The position numbers were made by a program, and so were the translations under genes. This document shows positions 8,916 through 17,038 of a stretch of 64,000 nucleotides of DNA, one piece after another. How positions within the stretch are numbered: position 1 is the stretch's first letter; the number at the start of each line of letters is the position of its first letter. Location of the stretch: positions 124,001 through 188,000 of the forward strand of contig KK211389.1 of assembly GCA_000622025.1 (NCBI GenBank), read 5' to 3'. This DNA comes from Lachnospiraceae bacterium AD3010. GTDB lineage: Bacteria; Bacillota; Clostridia; Lachnospirales; Lachnospiraceae. The notes below the pieces were generated by a model. The model did not search any database. It was not told the origin of the DNA and worked only from the letters and a program-made list of their open reading frames with translations.

Positions 8916-9755
8916 TCACACAGTATCCATAAATGTTTTTTCAACTTTGTTAAATAGCAGCACTCCTGCCACCAATATAATAATCGTGATGACAAGGCTT
9001 ATTCCCCACCAGAATGTCTCAAAAGATCCGATCCCCAGTAAAGCATACCGGAAATTTGTAATAATGGCTGTCATTGGATTCAGTAATACACAGGTTCTTA
9101 ATTTACCGGAAACCTGAGACAAGGGATATACTATAGGTGTAGCATACATCCAGAGATTTACCCCGAATGTCACAAGTACTGCCAGATCCCTGTATTTTGT
9201 CGTAAGCGAAGATACTATTATTCCCACCCCAAGTGATAGAGCGGCTGTCTGAAGTATTAAAACCGGTATCATGACGATACTGATATTGGGATGTATCTCT
9301 ATTCCTCTTGCAGCACAAACGATCATCGTGATTATTGTCATAACGAATATCACAAGCATATTTATGGCAGAATATATTACTGTGGATATAGGCATTACAA
9401 GTCGTGGGAAATATACTTTTCCCAGTATCCCGGCATTTGCAGTGAATGTCACAGATGTCTGATTGACACAGGTTGCGAAATAATTCCATAGTGTATATCC
9501 ACAGAGATAAAACAGAAAATAAGGAACTCCCTCCGATTCAATCCCAGCTATTCCCCCAAAAACGATGGTGGAAATAAACGATGTTAGCAGTGGATTCAGA
9601 ATAAACCAAAGGGGTCCGAGGATCGTCTGTTTATACTGCGAGGTAAAGCTTCTCTTCACGAACATAAAAATGAGATCCCTGTATTGCACGAGTTCTCTCA
9701 GATTGAAGTCATACCATTTAGATTTTGCACTGATTATTGTTGTCCAGTTTTCCAT
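8916..9755 (-). CDS. wzm: polysaccharide ABC exporter, permease subunit
   Basis: A 279-residue ABC-2 type permease with six predicted helices. The N-terminal amphipathic region reads YRDLIFMFVKRSFTSQYKQTILGPLWFILNP, split here as the family's R-x-x-x-x-x-Y-K-x-x-x-L-G-x-x-W pattern (about residues 26-52). A late SLTTKYRDLAVLV coupling helix contacts the ATPase. Together with Wzt it should flip a lipid-linked polysaccharide across the membrane. A 112-bp gap separates it from the upstream DUF1703 gene, the widest gap inside the locus, so a promoter for the exporter segment could lie there. The call is strong because the ATPase is adjacent. Confidence 0.92.
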   Translation of the reverse strand: MENWTTIISAKSKWYDFNLRELVQYRDLIFMFVKRSFTSQYKQTILGPLWFILNPLLTSFISTIVFGGIAGIESEGVPYFLFYLCGYTLWNYFATCVNQTSVTFTANAGILGKVYFPRLVMPISTVIYSAINMLVIFVMTIITMIVCAARGIEIHPNISIVMIPVLILQTAALSLGVGIIVSSLTTKYRDLAVLVTFGVNLWMYATPIVYPLSQVSGKLRTCVLLNPMTAIITNFRYALLGIGSFETFWWGISLVITIIILVAGVLLFNKVEKTFMDTV

Positions 9756-9806
9756 TTTTTTGTATTTATTGCATCAATTTATCAGACATCACTTCCGGTT
9801 TCTCAA

Positions 9807-9848
9807 GTGATAATTCTGAATAGTTAAAGTAATTATTCATTTATCACG
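9807..9848. promoter_or_regulatory. inverted repeat upstream of wzm
   Basis: GTGATAA at about 9807 is mirrored by TTATCAC ending at about 9848, enclosing an AT-rich spacer. It lies in the only sizeable gap of the glycan operon, between the upstream ATPase/nuclease gene and wzm. It could be an operator or part of a promoter region. There is no T-tract that would make it a convincing terminator. Confidence 0.25.
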
Positions 9849-9867
9849 TCATTACCGGATAATTATT

Positions 9868-11472
9868 TCACTTTTCAACAAGCTCCGTTAATACGGTATG
9901 CTTTTTCGTTTTCTCGCTATAGTTTATCCCGACTAACAGAACTCTGTCCTGATCCCTGAATCGATTGATATACCCTTTCTCATGAATACATTTCAAGGCG
10001 TTCGTTGCTGAATGATTATATTTTAATTCAAGAATGATCGCGGTATCACACTTCCTTATCGGCTCAAAGATAAAATCAACATAACCTTTGCCTGCTTTCT
10101 CTTCCCTTCTTATCCTATATGTATCAAGAGCAGCCAAAAATCCAACCGTTATGACGCAGGCCAGACTGTTTTCATCATTGTAATTAAAGAACGGAATCTT
10201 ATCATCATGAAGCTCCTCAATAAGATTTGCCGCCTCACCGTGATCTCTTTCGAGCACAGCCCTAAGCAGTTTCCTTGATTCCTCAATGGTTTGCTTTAAT
10301 CCCATAGGCTCCGAAGCGAGTGCTTCCTGAAATTTCAGAAGAAGTTCATGATTGGGAATGCTGAGTTTTCCGCGATTATACGAAAGAAATCCATATACTA
10401 CCATTGCAGAAAGGATTTCATCCCTGGTACAGATCCTGCTTTTCTCAGCCGAGAAACCTGTAAGTCTGATTTCCAGTTCCTCTCCTCCAACCATCCTGAT
10501 AATATCTTCTCTAAGATCGAGTACATTCTTTTCAATAATATCCCGGATCTCATTCATAGGTCCGGTTCCGGTCCAGTTGTTTTTACATACTCCTTCTCCA
10601 AGTGCTTTTGATACCGATGCAGGATTGTAAATATGCACACCGTCCTCCCTGATATATCCGTCATACCACGCTGACAATTCCTCAGGTGTCGGTCTATTGA
10701 ATCCTTTACTACGCATGAGCTTTGATATTTCTTCACCTGTCAGACCAAAATACGGATAGAACTTTGCATCTTCAAACGCCGAGAATTCATAAAACATATT
10801 GAGTGGAGAACCGCTGGTGTATTTGGCAATAGGCAGTATCCCTGTCATATATGCAAGCTGCACATATGGCTGATCCTTTAATAGTGCTTTGAGAAATAAA
10901 ATATATTGCATTTTATCCGCTTCAGTCATAAACGGAGCTTCAAAAATTGCGTCCCATTCATCTATCACAAAGATAAACCGGTCACCAGTCGCCCCCAGCA
11001 TCTCAGGAATAGATTCCCCCGATAAAGAGAGATCCGGATAAGCTTCCCGGATATCACTTTCCATACGTTTATTTAAGCTTTCATAAAAATCATGGTAAGA
11101 ATTAACCTTTTCTGTAATAAGGTTTATCATGTTTATCAGTATTACCTTGTGTTTTCCCTGCTGCGGCCAGCAGAGTGAAGGATCCCGACTCTTCTTCCAC
11201 TCCTTTTCCTGGGAGATCTTTATTTTTCCGATCTCCATCTTCTGAAACAGATCACGGCTTTCTTCCGCCGTACTCCCATCAAAAAAAGCCGCTATCATAT
11301 TGGCAGCAACAGACTTTCCAAAGCGTCGCGGACGGGTAATACAAATATACTTTTTTATTTTACGGGAATACTGATATACCTCGTTTATCAACAGACTCTT
11401 ATCAACATATGTATCTGTACTGCTTTCGTCAAAAAATAACGTATATCCCGCACCGCTATTTAAGAAATTCAC
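9868..11472 (-). CDS. AAA-ATPase-like protein with C-terminal PD-(D/E)XK domain (DUF1703 type)
   Basis: This 534-residue protein has RPRRFGKS near residues 48-54 as Walker A, FVIDEWDAIF as Walker B (D171, E172) and the TGILPI sensor element. The C-terminal domain has GYVDFIFEP followed by AIILELKYNHS, the D...ExK pattern of PD-(D/E)XK nucleases. This is the AAA-ATPase-like/DUF1703 family, common in many copies in anaerobes and of unproven function. The start is GTG at 11472 with GAGG seven bases upstream, only two bases after the stop of the preceding GT4, so it is translationally linked to glycan genes. It is clearly related in layout to the protein at 13917-15515 but diverged in sequence. 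Confidence 0.8.
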   Translation of the reverse strand: MNFLNSGAGYTLFFDESSTDTYVDKSLLINEVYQYSRKIKKYICITRPRRFGKSVAANMIAAFFDGSTAEESRDLFQKMEIGKIKISQEKEWKKSRDPSLCWPQQGKHKVILINMINLITEKVNSYHDFYESLNKRMESDIREAYPDLSLSGESIPEMLGATGDRFIFVIDEWDAIFEAPFMTEADKMQYILFLKALLKDQPYVQLAYMTGILPIAKYTSGSPLNMFYEFSAFEDAKFYPYFGLTGEEISKLMRSKGFNRPTPEELSAWYDGYIREDGVHIYNPASVSKALGEGVCKNNWTGTGPMNEIRDIIEKNVLDLREDIIRMVGGEELEIRLTGFSAEKSRICTRDEILSAMVVYGFLSYNRGKLSIPNHELLLKFQEALASEPMGLKQTIEESRKLLRAVLERDHGEAANLIEELHDDKIPFFNYNDENSLACVITVGFLAALDTYRIRREEKAGKGYVDFIFEPIRKCDTAIILELKYNHSATNALKCIHEKGYINRFRDQDRVLLVGINYSEKTKKHTVLTELVEK

Positions 11473-11474
11473 TG

Positions 11475-12821
11475 TTAATCCTCAATAATCATCGTTTTAT
11501 CAGTGATAAATCCCTCAATTATCTCACAGCACTTATCCCAGCTGAATTTTCCAGCCTGTTTAAGCCCCTTTTCAATACAGCTATTTCTGAAAGATTTATC
11601 ATAGTACATTTTTTCAAAAGCCTCAATATGCTGTTCAACACTGTCATAGTCTATCATAATCCCGGCATCACCCACAACTTCAGGTAATGATGAGTTATTA
11701 CTCGTGATAACCGGACAGCCACAGCTCATAGCTTCAAGAGGCGGAAGCCCGAAGCCCTCATACTGCGATGTATACACAAACCACTCTGCTCCGGAGTAAA
11801 GGACAGGAACATCCTCATCATCAGCATATCCGGCTTTAATAATATATTTCCTGTATTCTCCAAGATCATCTATACTTTTCTCAAAACTTGAAATAAAATC
11901 ATCCCAGCTTGATCCGCAAAGAACCATACAAATATCTTTAATATCATTACGTTTTATAAACTGAATGAATGCATCAACAGCCCGGACAAGATTCTTTCTG
12001 GGTTCCAAAGAACAAAGGCTTAATATGTATCTGTTTCTCAACGGAATTCCGTATTTCTGTCTGGTTTCATTAAGTTTTTTCTGATCATCGCATTTCTTGA
12101 ATACTTCACTGCAAGCCAGATGTGAAACCAATACATTCTCCTGTCTGTATCCAGGAATAAATTTCAAAAGATCCTTTTTTGTATATCCTGAATTTGTTAT
12201 CGCATAAATGTCCGCTTTCTCCACGGATAACTGTTCCAATGCAAGCTTTACAGGGTGGTTTTTTAGTTTATTGATCCCTCCAAAATAATCAGAAAACAAC
12301 AGAGGGATCAAGTCATGAACAAACAGGAACTTTTTTATCCCTTTATTTTCATAAAGGTGTCTTGGTATCACTGCGGTTTCCGCAGAAAAATATGCATCAA
12401 CTGGGTCATTTTTTAGTTTTATTCCAAGCTGTCCTGAGTTAAAAAATGTGAGAACACGTATTATACGATTTCTAATAATCCTTATTATCTTGTTATTATT
12501 AGCAGGCTTCTCAAGCAGAGTACATATTTGTCTTAATTGCCGGCATATGCCGCTCCCTTCATTAATTATATCAAGTCTGTATTTTGCGAAATCTCCGGAT
12601 TTAAGAACTTTATTAAGATCAGATATATATTCAGGACGACAGTATACCCTGATATCAAATCTTCCACTCTCCAGCATTTTATTAAACAAATTGAACTCTA
12701 CACAATATACACCGGTTCTGCGAATATCATTTTTGTAATACTCCGATATCAGTGTTGCATCAAATAACAGGCAGATTCTTCTTTTATCTCTATCCACGGA
12801 CAGTTTCAACCCTTCTGACAA
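11475..12821 (-). CDS. GT4 glycosyltransferase
   Basis: This protein of about 448 residues has the GT-B fold signatures [19 protein letters not shown] in the donor domain and an EX7E motif in [19 protein letters not shown], typical of mannosyl-, rhamnosyl- and similar GT4 transferases. The frame opens with TTG at 12821, with no well-spaced ribosome site. A GTG at 12797 with an upstream AGAAGGG is an alternative, and no early ATG exists in frame. It lies between another GT4 (9 bp gap upstream) and the DUF1703 gene (2 bp gap downstream). It probably acts in the same glycan assembly as its neighbours; the sugar is unknown. Confidence 0.85.
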   Translation of the reverse strand: MSEGLKLSVDRDKRRICLLFDATLISEYYKNDIRRTGVYCVEFNLFNKMLESGRFDIRVYCRPEYISDLNKVLKSGDFAKYRLDIINEGSGICRQLRQICTLLEKPANNNKIIRIIRNRIIRVLTFFNSGQLGIKLKNDPVDAYFSAETAVIPRHLYENKGIKKFLFVHDLIPLLFSDYFGGINKLKNHPVKLALEQLSVEKADIYAITNSGYTKKDLLKFIPGYRQENVLVSHLACSEVFKKCDDQKKLNETRQKYGIPLRNRYILSLCSLEPRKNLVRAVDAFIQFIKRNDIKDICMVLCGSSWDDFISSFEKSIDDLGEYRKYIIKAGYADDEDVPVLYSGAEWFVYTSQYEGFGLPPLEAMSCGCPVITSNNSSLPEVVGDAGIMIDYDSVEQHIEAFEKMYYDKSFRNSCIEKGLKQAGKFSWDKCCEIIEGFITDKTMIIED

Positions 12822-12830
12822 ATTCGTTCA

Positions 12831-13913
12831 TTACAATATCCTCTGATAACAGTTATACATTTTCTCTGCGGCTATATCCCAGGAAAACTTCTTCCTCTGA
12901 TTCTGTCTCTTTTCCTTCATTTCTGCACTTCTGTTCTTTTCTGATTCTGATATGGCAGTACTGACGGATTCTCTTATGGAATTAATATCGTCAGGATCAA
13001 AGTAGTCTGCTGCGTCTCCCCCAACCTCGGGCAGGGAACTGGTATTACTCATCACGACCGGACATCCGCATTCGAAAGCTTCCAGCACCGGAAGACCGAA
13101 TCCTTCATAGCGTGAAGGAAACACAAAACAAATCGCATTCTCATAAGCTTTCCGTAAATCCGAATCATTCATGGAATACTGGTGAATACGTTCTGAATAC
13201 TTTCCGAACAATTCCAATTCGCTTTTCCGGAAACTGCCTCCTCCCGAGCAGACAATGTGGATACTGCTGTCTTCCAATATAGGAAGCATGGCTTCATAGA
13301 ATTTCCTGAAATTTTTGTATAAATACCTTTCACCTACAAACAGCACATACTTTTCAGGAAGCCGTATCCCTGACCGTATGTCACTTGAATTCAAGACAGT
13401 GGAACCATGATAGATTACGGTTATCTTCTCAGGATCAATATCAGGATAAAGCCTAAGTATATCGCTCTTTGTGTTTTCAGAAATAGCGATAATATGGTCA
13501 GATTCGTAAATATTCCGCTTCTTTTTTTCAATAATGGGATCATTCAAATAATACTCAGGGAAAAGTTCCTGAGTCATATCATGAATGGTCACCACTTTTC
13601 TGGCTTTTTTATTCCCGAGGAAATACGGATCGTAATAGGTGGGGTGGATAATATCATATCCGTCTTTCTCAATGATATTTTGGGATAATATCCTGTTTAG
13701 CCCCCCTATTATCTTTCCTAAACGCCAATGATACGGTCTGACCGTGTTGACACCCGGAAAAGATCTGAAATACTCATTCTGGCTCAGGAAACACTTTATA
13801 TTTATTTCGAGATTTTCACGATTTTCAAGTTTTTCTATCAGTTCCCGATAATACCTGGAGATTCCGCCGAATCTCTGCATAACAAGTGCCTGATAATCGT
13901 AATATACCTTCAT
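12831..13913 (-). CDS. GT4 glycosyltransferase
   Basis: A 360-residue GT-B transferase of the WbaZ/mannosyltransferase-like group. The N-terminus contains YDYQALVMQRFGGISRYY, the middle has HDMTQELFPEYY, and the donor domain has LFVGERYLYKNF and the EX7E motif in RYEGFGLPVLEAFECGCPV. These features are frequent in mannosyl- and rhamnosyltransferases of O-antigen-type loci. It starts three bases after the stop of the upstream DUF1703 gene, so it depends on that gene for transcription and perhaps translation. Donor and linkage cannot be derived. Confidence 0.87.
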   Translation of the reverse strand: MKVYYDYQALVMQRFGGISRYYRELIEKLENRENLEINIKCFLSQNEYFRSFPGVNTVRPYHWRLGKIIGGLNRILSQNIIEKDGYDIIHPTYYDPYFLGNKKARKVVTIHDMTQELFPEYYLNDPIIEKKKRNIYESDHIIAISENTKSDILRLYPDIDPEKITVIYHGSTVLNSSDIRSGIRLPEKYVLFVGERYLYKNFRKFYEAMLPILEDSSIHIVCSGGGSFRKSELELFGKYSERIHQYSMNDSDLRKAYENAICFVFPSRYEGFGLPVLEAFECGCPVVMSNTSSLPEVGGDAADYFDPDDINSIRESVSTAISESEKNRSAEMKEKRQNQRKKFSWDIAAEKMYNCYQRIL

Positions 13914-13916
13914 TTT

Positions 13917-15515
13917 CTATAATCTTGTTCTCTCTATCCTACAGCTGTGGACCTTGGTTTTTTCATCATAGCTTATTCCCACTGATAGGATCTCACCGCC
14001 GTAGTTTTTCAGTACGGACAGGTAATTCTTGTCCTTTATCTGCATAATCGCGGCCTCTGAGGAGTGGTTCCATTTTAGCTCCACTACCATTGCCGGAAGG
14101 GCGGAATTTCTTTTCGGAATGAATACCACATCAGCGATACCATGTCCTGAAGGCAGCTCCTCCACCTTTGCGTATTTATCCACACAGGAAATATAGGCAA
14201 GCTTTATCACATATCTAAGGCTCTGTTCATCATTATAAAATGTAGGAGCATACTCTGAATCGTGGACTTCCTGAACAGCCTTTGCCACCTTCTCCTCAAG
14301 TCCTGCGATCGTATCATTAAGTAGATTATCCGATTTATTTATTAGACTGATCAGGGCTCTGTGGGATGACTGTCTAAGTATGCTCTCAAATTCAAAGCGT
14401 ACCTCTTCACTGGGGATCCTGGCAAGCTTTATGGTCTCCTCATCATCCGCATTGTATGAGGCCGGCACCTCCCTGAAGGTGAGATAGCCGAGATGGATAA
14501 GGAGGGTAAGAACGTCATCCTTTCCCCTAAATGTGTTTATATCGTTTTCAAAGGATTCGGTACTTACAGGAATCTCCTCCCCGGCCACAAGCCTTACAAC
14601 CTCTCCCTGCAGCCCCTCGAAATCCAGATCAATATAGGTCATAAGGGTTTCGGCCGCAGAGGTCTTTTTCCAATAGGATCTGTATTTTCCTGATCTCACG
14701 GCTTCCATAACCGAATAAGGATTGTATATGGACTCCCTCTCCCCTATGGTATAGCCGTCATACCATTTTTTCATGCTTTCAAAGCTTCTTCCGTTTTTAC
14801 CGCATAATCCTTTTACCTCGTCCTCCGTAAACCCGTAATAACCTGCAAAGTCCCTGGGATCAAGGATTGAGCGCTCCATAAAATCCGAAACCGCGGAACC
14901 GGTTCTGTCCTTTTTTATCGGCAAAATCCCGGTCATATAGACCGCAGCAAATATCTTTGATGTGGTTCCGCTGCTCTTAAACAGGGTACGGAGAAACTTT
15001 AGATACCTTTCTATGGTTTCAGGCATCTCCCTTAAAGGAGCATCCCATTCATCAATGATCATAATGAGCTTACTTCCGGTTTTTTCCACCAGGTTTATTA
15101 GTGTAGCCGGAAATTCATTATCAACCCTGACATCCGGATTCTCATCCTTAATTTCCTCAGTGACCTTTTCTGAAAGATATGAAGCAATATCCAGATACTC
15201 ATCACAAAACTGTCTGATATAGGTCATATCAATGTAAACAACATTATATTTATTCAGATGCACCCTGTAGCTTGCATCTTCAGATATTTTGAATCTATTA
15301 AATATCTCTTCGGAATAACAGCTTTTATCATAATATGCGCAGAGCATCTGAGCCGCATAAGACTTTCCGAAGCGCCTCGGTCTGCTTATGCAGGTCAGCT
15401 TTTCATTTGTATTGATAGTGGAATTAATGAGTCTGATAAGTCCCGTCTTATCCACATATTCGGTTCGGATTTTTTCCGCAAATCCGCTGTTTCCCGGATT
15501 CAGATAAATTCCCAT
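13917..15515 (-). CDS. AAA-ATPase-like protein with C-terminal PD-(D/E)XK domain (DUF1703 type)
   Basis: A 532-residue protein with Walker A RPRRFGKS at 45-52, Walker B IMIIDEWDAP (D155, E156), the YMTGILPIKKDRTG element and a C-terminal nuclease-like GIADVVFIP...VVELKWNHS (D...ExK). It is the second member of the same family in this locus. The start is an ATG with GAGG five bases upstream. A 29-bp direct repeat lies just upstream, and a GT4 gene starts three bases downstream. Members have been proposed to be mobile or defence-related, but no role is established. The catalytic residues look intact in both copies, so neither is obviously decayed. Confidence 0.8.
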   Translation of the reverse strand: MGIYLNPGNSGFAEKIRTEYVDKTGLIRLINSTINTNEKLTCISRPRRFGKSYAAQMLCAYYDKSCYSEEIFNRFKISEDASYRVHLNKYNVVYIDMTYIRQFCDEYLDIASYLSEKVTEEIKDENPDVRVDNEFPATLINLVEKTGSKLIMIIDEWDAPLREMPETIERYLKFLRTLFKSSGTTSKIFAAVYMTGILPIKKDRTGSAVSDFMERSILDPRDFAGYYGFTEDEVKGLCGKNGRSFESMKKWYDGYTIGERESIYNPYSVMEAVRSGKYRSYWKKTSAAETLMTYIDLDFEGLQGEVVRLVAGEEIPVSTESFENDINTFRGKDDVLTLLIHLGYLTFREVPASYNADDEETIKLARIPSEEVRFEFESILRQSSHRALISLINKSDNLLNDTIAGLEEKVAKAVQEVHDSEYAPTFYNDEQSLRYVIKLAYISCVDKYAKVEELPSGHGIADVVFIPKRNSALPAMVVELKWNHSSEAAIMQIKDKNYLSVLKNYGGEILSVGISYDEKTKVHSCRIERTRL

Positions 15516-15524
15516 GTTTTCCTC

Positions 15525-15582
15525 TAAAAGGTTTCACAACCTTTCACAACTTTAAAAAGGTTTCACAACTCTTCACAACTTT
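15525..15582. repeat. two tandem 29-bp repeats, AAGGTTTCACAAC type
   Basis: Two imperfect copies (15525-15553 and 15554-15582) each contain AAAGGTTTCACAAC followed by TTCACAACTTT. They fill the gap between the GT2 gene and the second DUF1703 gene. They could be slippage products or a binding site; nothing more can be said. Confidence 0.6.
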
Positions 15583-15591
15583 TCAAAACTT

Positions 15592-16536
15592 TTATTTTCC
15601 GAATATGATCCGTAAATACGGCGTAATACTATGCCAAATGGCCTGTCGTAATCCAAAGTTCTTTTTCAGATAATAATACCACTGTTTCCGGGGAAGTCCC
15701 TTTACGGATTCTTTTTTTTTCAGCCTTTCACTTCTGCTTAAGGTTCTGTCCCGCCAGGTGCCCTTAATGCTGTTATCCTCGCACTCTCCCACATAAAAAT
15801 CCGTGAGCCAGATATCATAGCCCATATTACTGAGGCTAAAGCCGTAATCATGATCTGCCAGGGAATGTATGTACATACTGTCAAAGGCTCCTGCCTCCCT
15901 GAAAATTTCCCAAGGCAAAAGAAAACAGTTGCAATTTATTGTGTCAACAGGGTATTCGTCTGCTTCGGAAATATCCATCTGCCGGGGCTTCGCCTTCTCC
16001 ATATCGTAGATCACGCCTCCGTATGAAGCCTTTCCTGTTTTGTCCTTTGTGGCACCGGTTACCGGCATATCTCCCTTTGATTTTGATCTTTCGATCATTT
16101 TCCTTATGATCCCCGGGTAAAAAACAACATCATCATTGATAAGAAGAAGGTAATCATAGGGCTTTACTTTTCGGCGAATTACCTTATCCCCATCCTTTAC
16201 GACGGTCTCCCCGGCTTTCTTATCGGCGTTAAGCAGAAACTCCATTCCTTTCCGCATTCCTCCTGCCCAATAAAGGCTTCCGCTGCCTTTGATAATGTGA
16301 AGGATACCCCTGCTTTTTCTGTGAGGATCTTCATTGGTATCGCCCGTTACGTTATCTGCATCTAAATTATTCCAGTCCCGGAGCGCCGCCCTTGTACCAT
16401 CGGAGCTGGCATCGTCAACTACCAGATAATCAATCCGAAGACTCTCGTCATCTATGGAATTTACAGCTTTTATAGTCACTTCAGACCTGTTATATGTGGT
16501 CAGAAGTACACAAACAGATTGATTTTTATCGCTCAT
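15592..16536 (-). CDS. GT2 glycosyltransferase
   Basis: This 314-residue GT-A enzyme starts VCVLLTTYNRSEVT, has YLVVDDASSDGT for nucleotide binding, then SLYWAGGMRKGMEFLL and LLINDDVVFYPG (metal-binding acidic pair), and a late CNCFLLPWEIFREAGAFD. The GSLYWAGGMRKG element is typical of a GT2 subgroup found in rhamnan and O-antigen loci. The ORF extends to a TTG at 16563, but ATG 16536 is preceded by GGAGGGG and is the better start. It is the first gene of the glycan string as transcribed; no clear promoter was identified upstream. Confidence 0.87.
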   Translation of the reverse strand: MSDKNQSVCVLLTTYNRSEVTIKAVNSIDDESLRIDYLVVDDASSDGTRAALRDWNNLDADNVTGDTNEDPHRKSRGILHIIKGSGSLYWAGGMRKGMEFLLNADKKAGETVVKDGDKVIRRKVKPYDYLLLINDDVVFYPGIIRKMIERSKSKGDMPVTGATKDKTGKASYGGVIYDMEKAKPRQMDISEADEYPVDTINCNCFLLPWEIFREAGAFDSMYIHSLADHDYGFSLSNMGYDIWLTDFYVGECEDNSIKGTWRDRTLSRSERLKKKESVKGLPRKQWYYYLKKNFGLRQAIWHSITPYLRIIFGK

Positions 16537-16563
16537 TAAACACCAGTCCCCTCCGGAGCGCAA

Positions 16564-17038
16564 TAATAATCAGCATTCCATATGCAGGATAAAACAATAA
16601 ACTTCCTGCCTACCCTGTGCTTTTGTTTTCAGGCCACCCCGAAAAGCTCTGTCAGATCTTCGTCCCTTATTATCCTGTCTGATTTAACATTCGCGTGTTC
16701 CAGCATTCTTTCCACACTGCTTGCCATCGCGTTTCTCCTAAAATAATAGAAAGATCCTTCGCTTTGCTCAGGATGACAAGGATGAACTGTTACGTTTACC
16801 ATCCTGTGTCCAGATAATTCTACAATCAAACCCGTGATAAAACAACCGCATTATGGTATACTTATATTGCTGGGTGATGCGATAACCCTTTGCCAATTTG
16901 AACCTACATTGATTTTAAACGGGAAACCGGATGATCTCAACCAATGTCAGGCCGAAACCTTTTCGCTTCTTTTCGTTATTCGGAAAAAGCGGCATCGGAA
17001 GACAGCGGTTCAGACGATGGTCACCCACCTGGCGAAAG
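16564..17038. other. 475-bp gap with repeat copy and possible insertion-sequence relic
   Basis: No convincing gene is present. A 66-codon minus frame (16629-16829) partly reads through a dispersed repeat, giving CHPEQSEGSF, and ends MLEHANVKSDRIIRDEDLTELFGVA; it may be a gene fragment. From about 16840 to 17068 the base composition changes. A sequence ending in CGGTGAAGGGGCGCTCAC (17051-17068) resembles the end of an insertion sequence of IS66 type (GTGAGCGC at the tip). No transposase frame survives. Confidence 0.4.
16751..16778. repeat. dispersed repeat copy (AAGATCCTTCGC...GGATGACA)
   Basis: A single copy of the window-wide repeat, in the orientation AAGATCCTTCGCTTTGCTCAGGATGACA when read on the plus strand (split: AAGATCCTTCGC, TTTGCTCAGG, ATGACA). 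It lies in non-coding DNA between the glycan locus and the aminopeptidase gene. Confidence 0.85.

Noticed and set aside
8470-9117. 215-codon plus-strand frame across the wzt/wzm junction
   Set aside because: Antisense to two well-supported genes; no start signal or recognisable domain.
16629-16829. 66-codon minus frame after the glycan locus
   Set aside because: Half of it (CHPEQSEGSF) is the dispersed repeat; the rest is too short to tell from a gene fragment.
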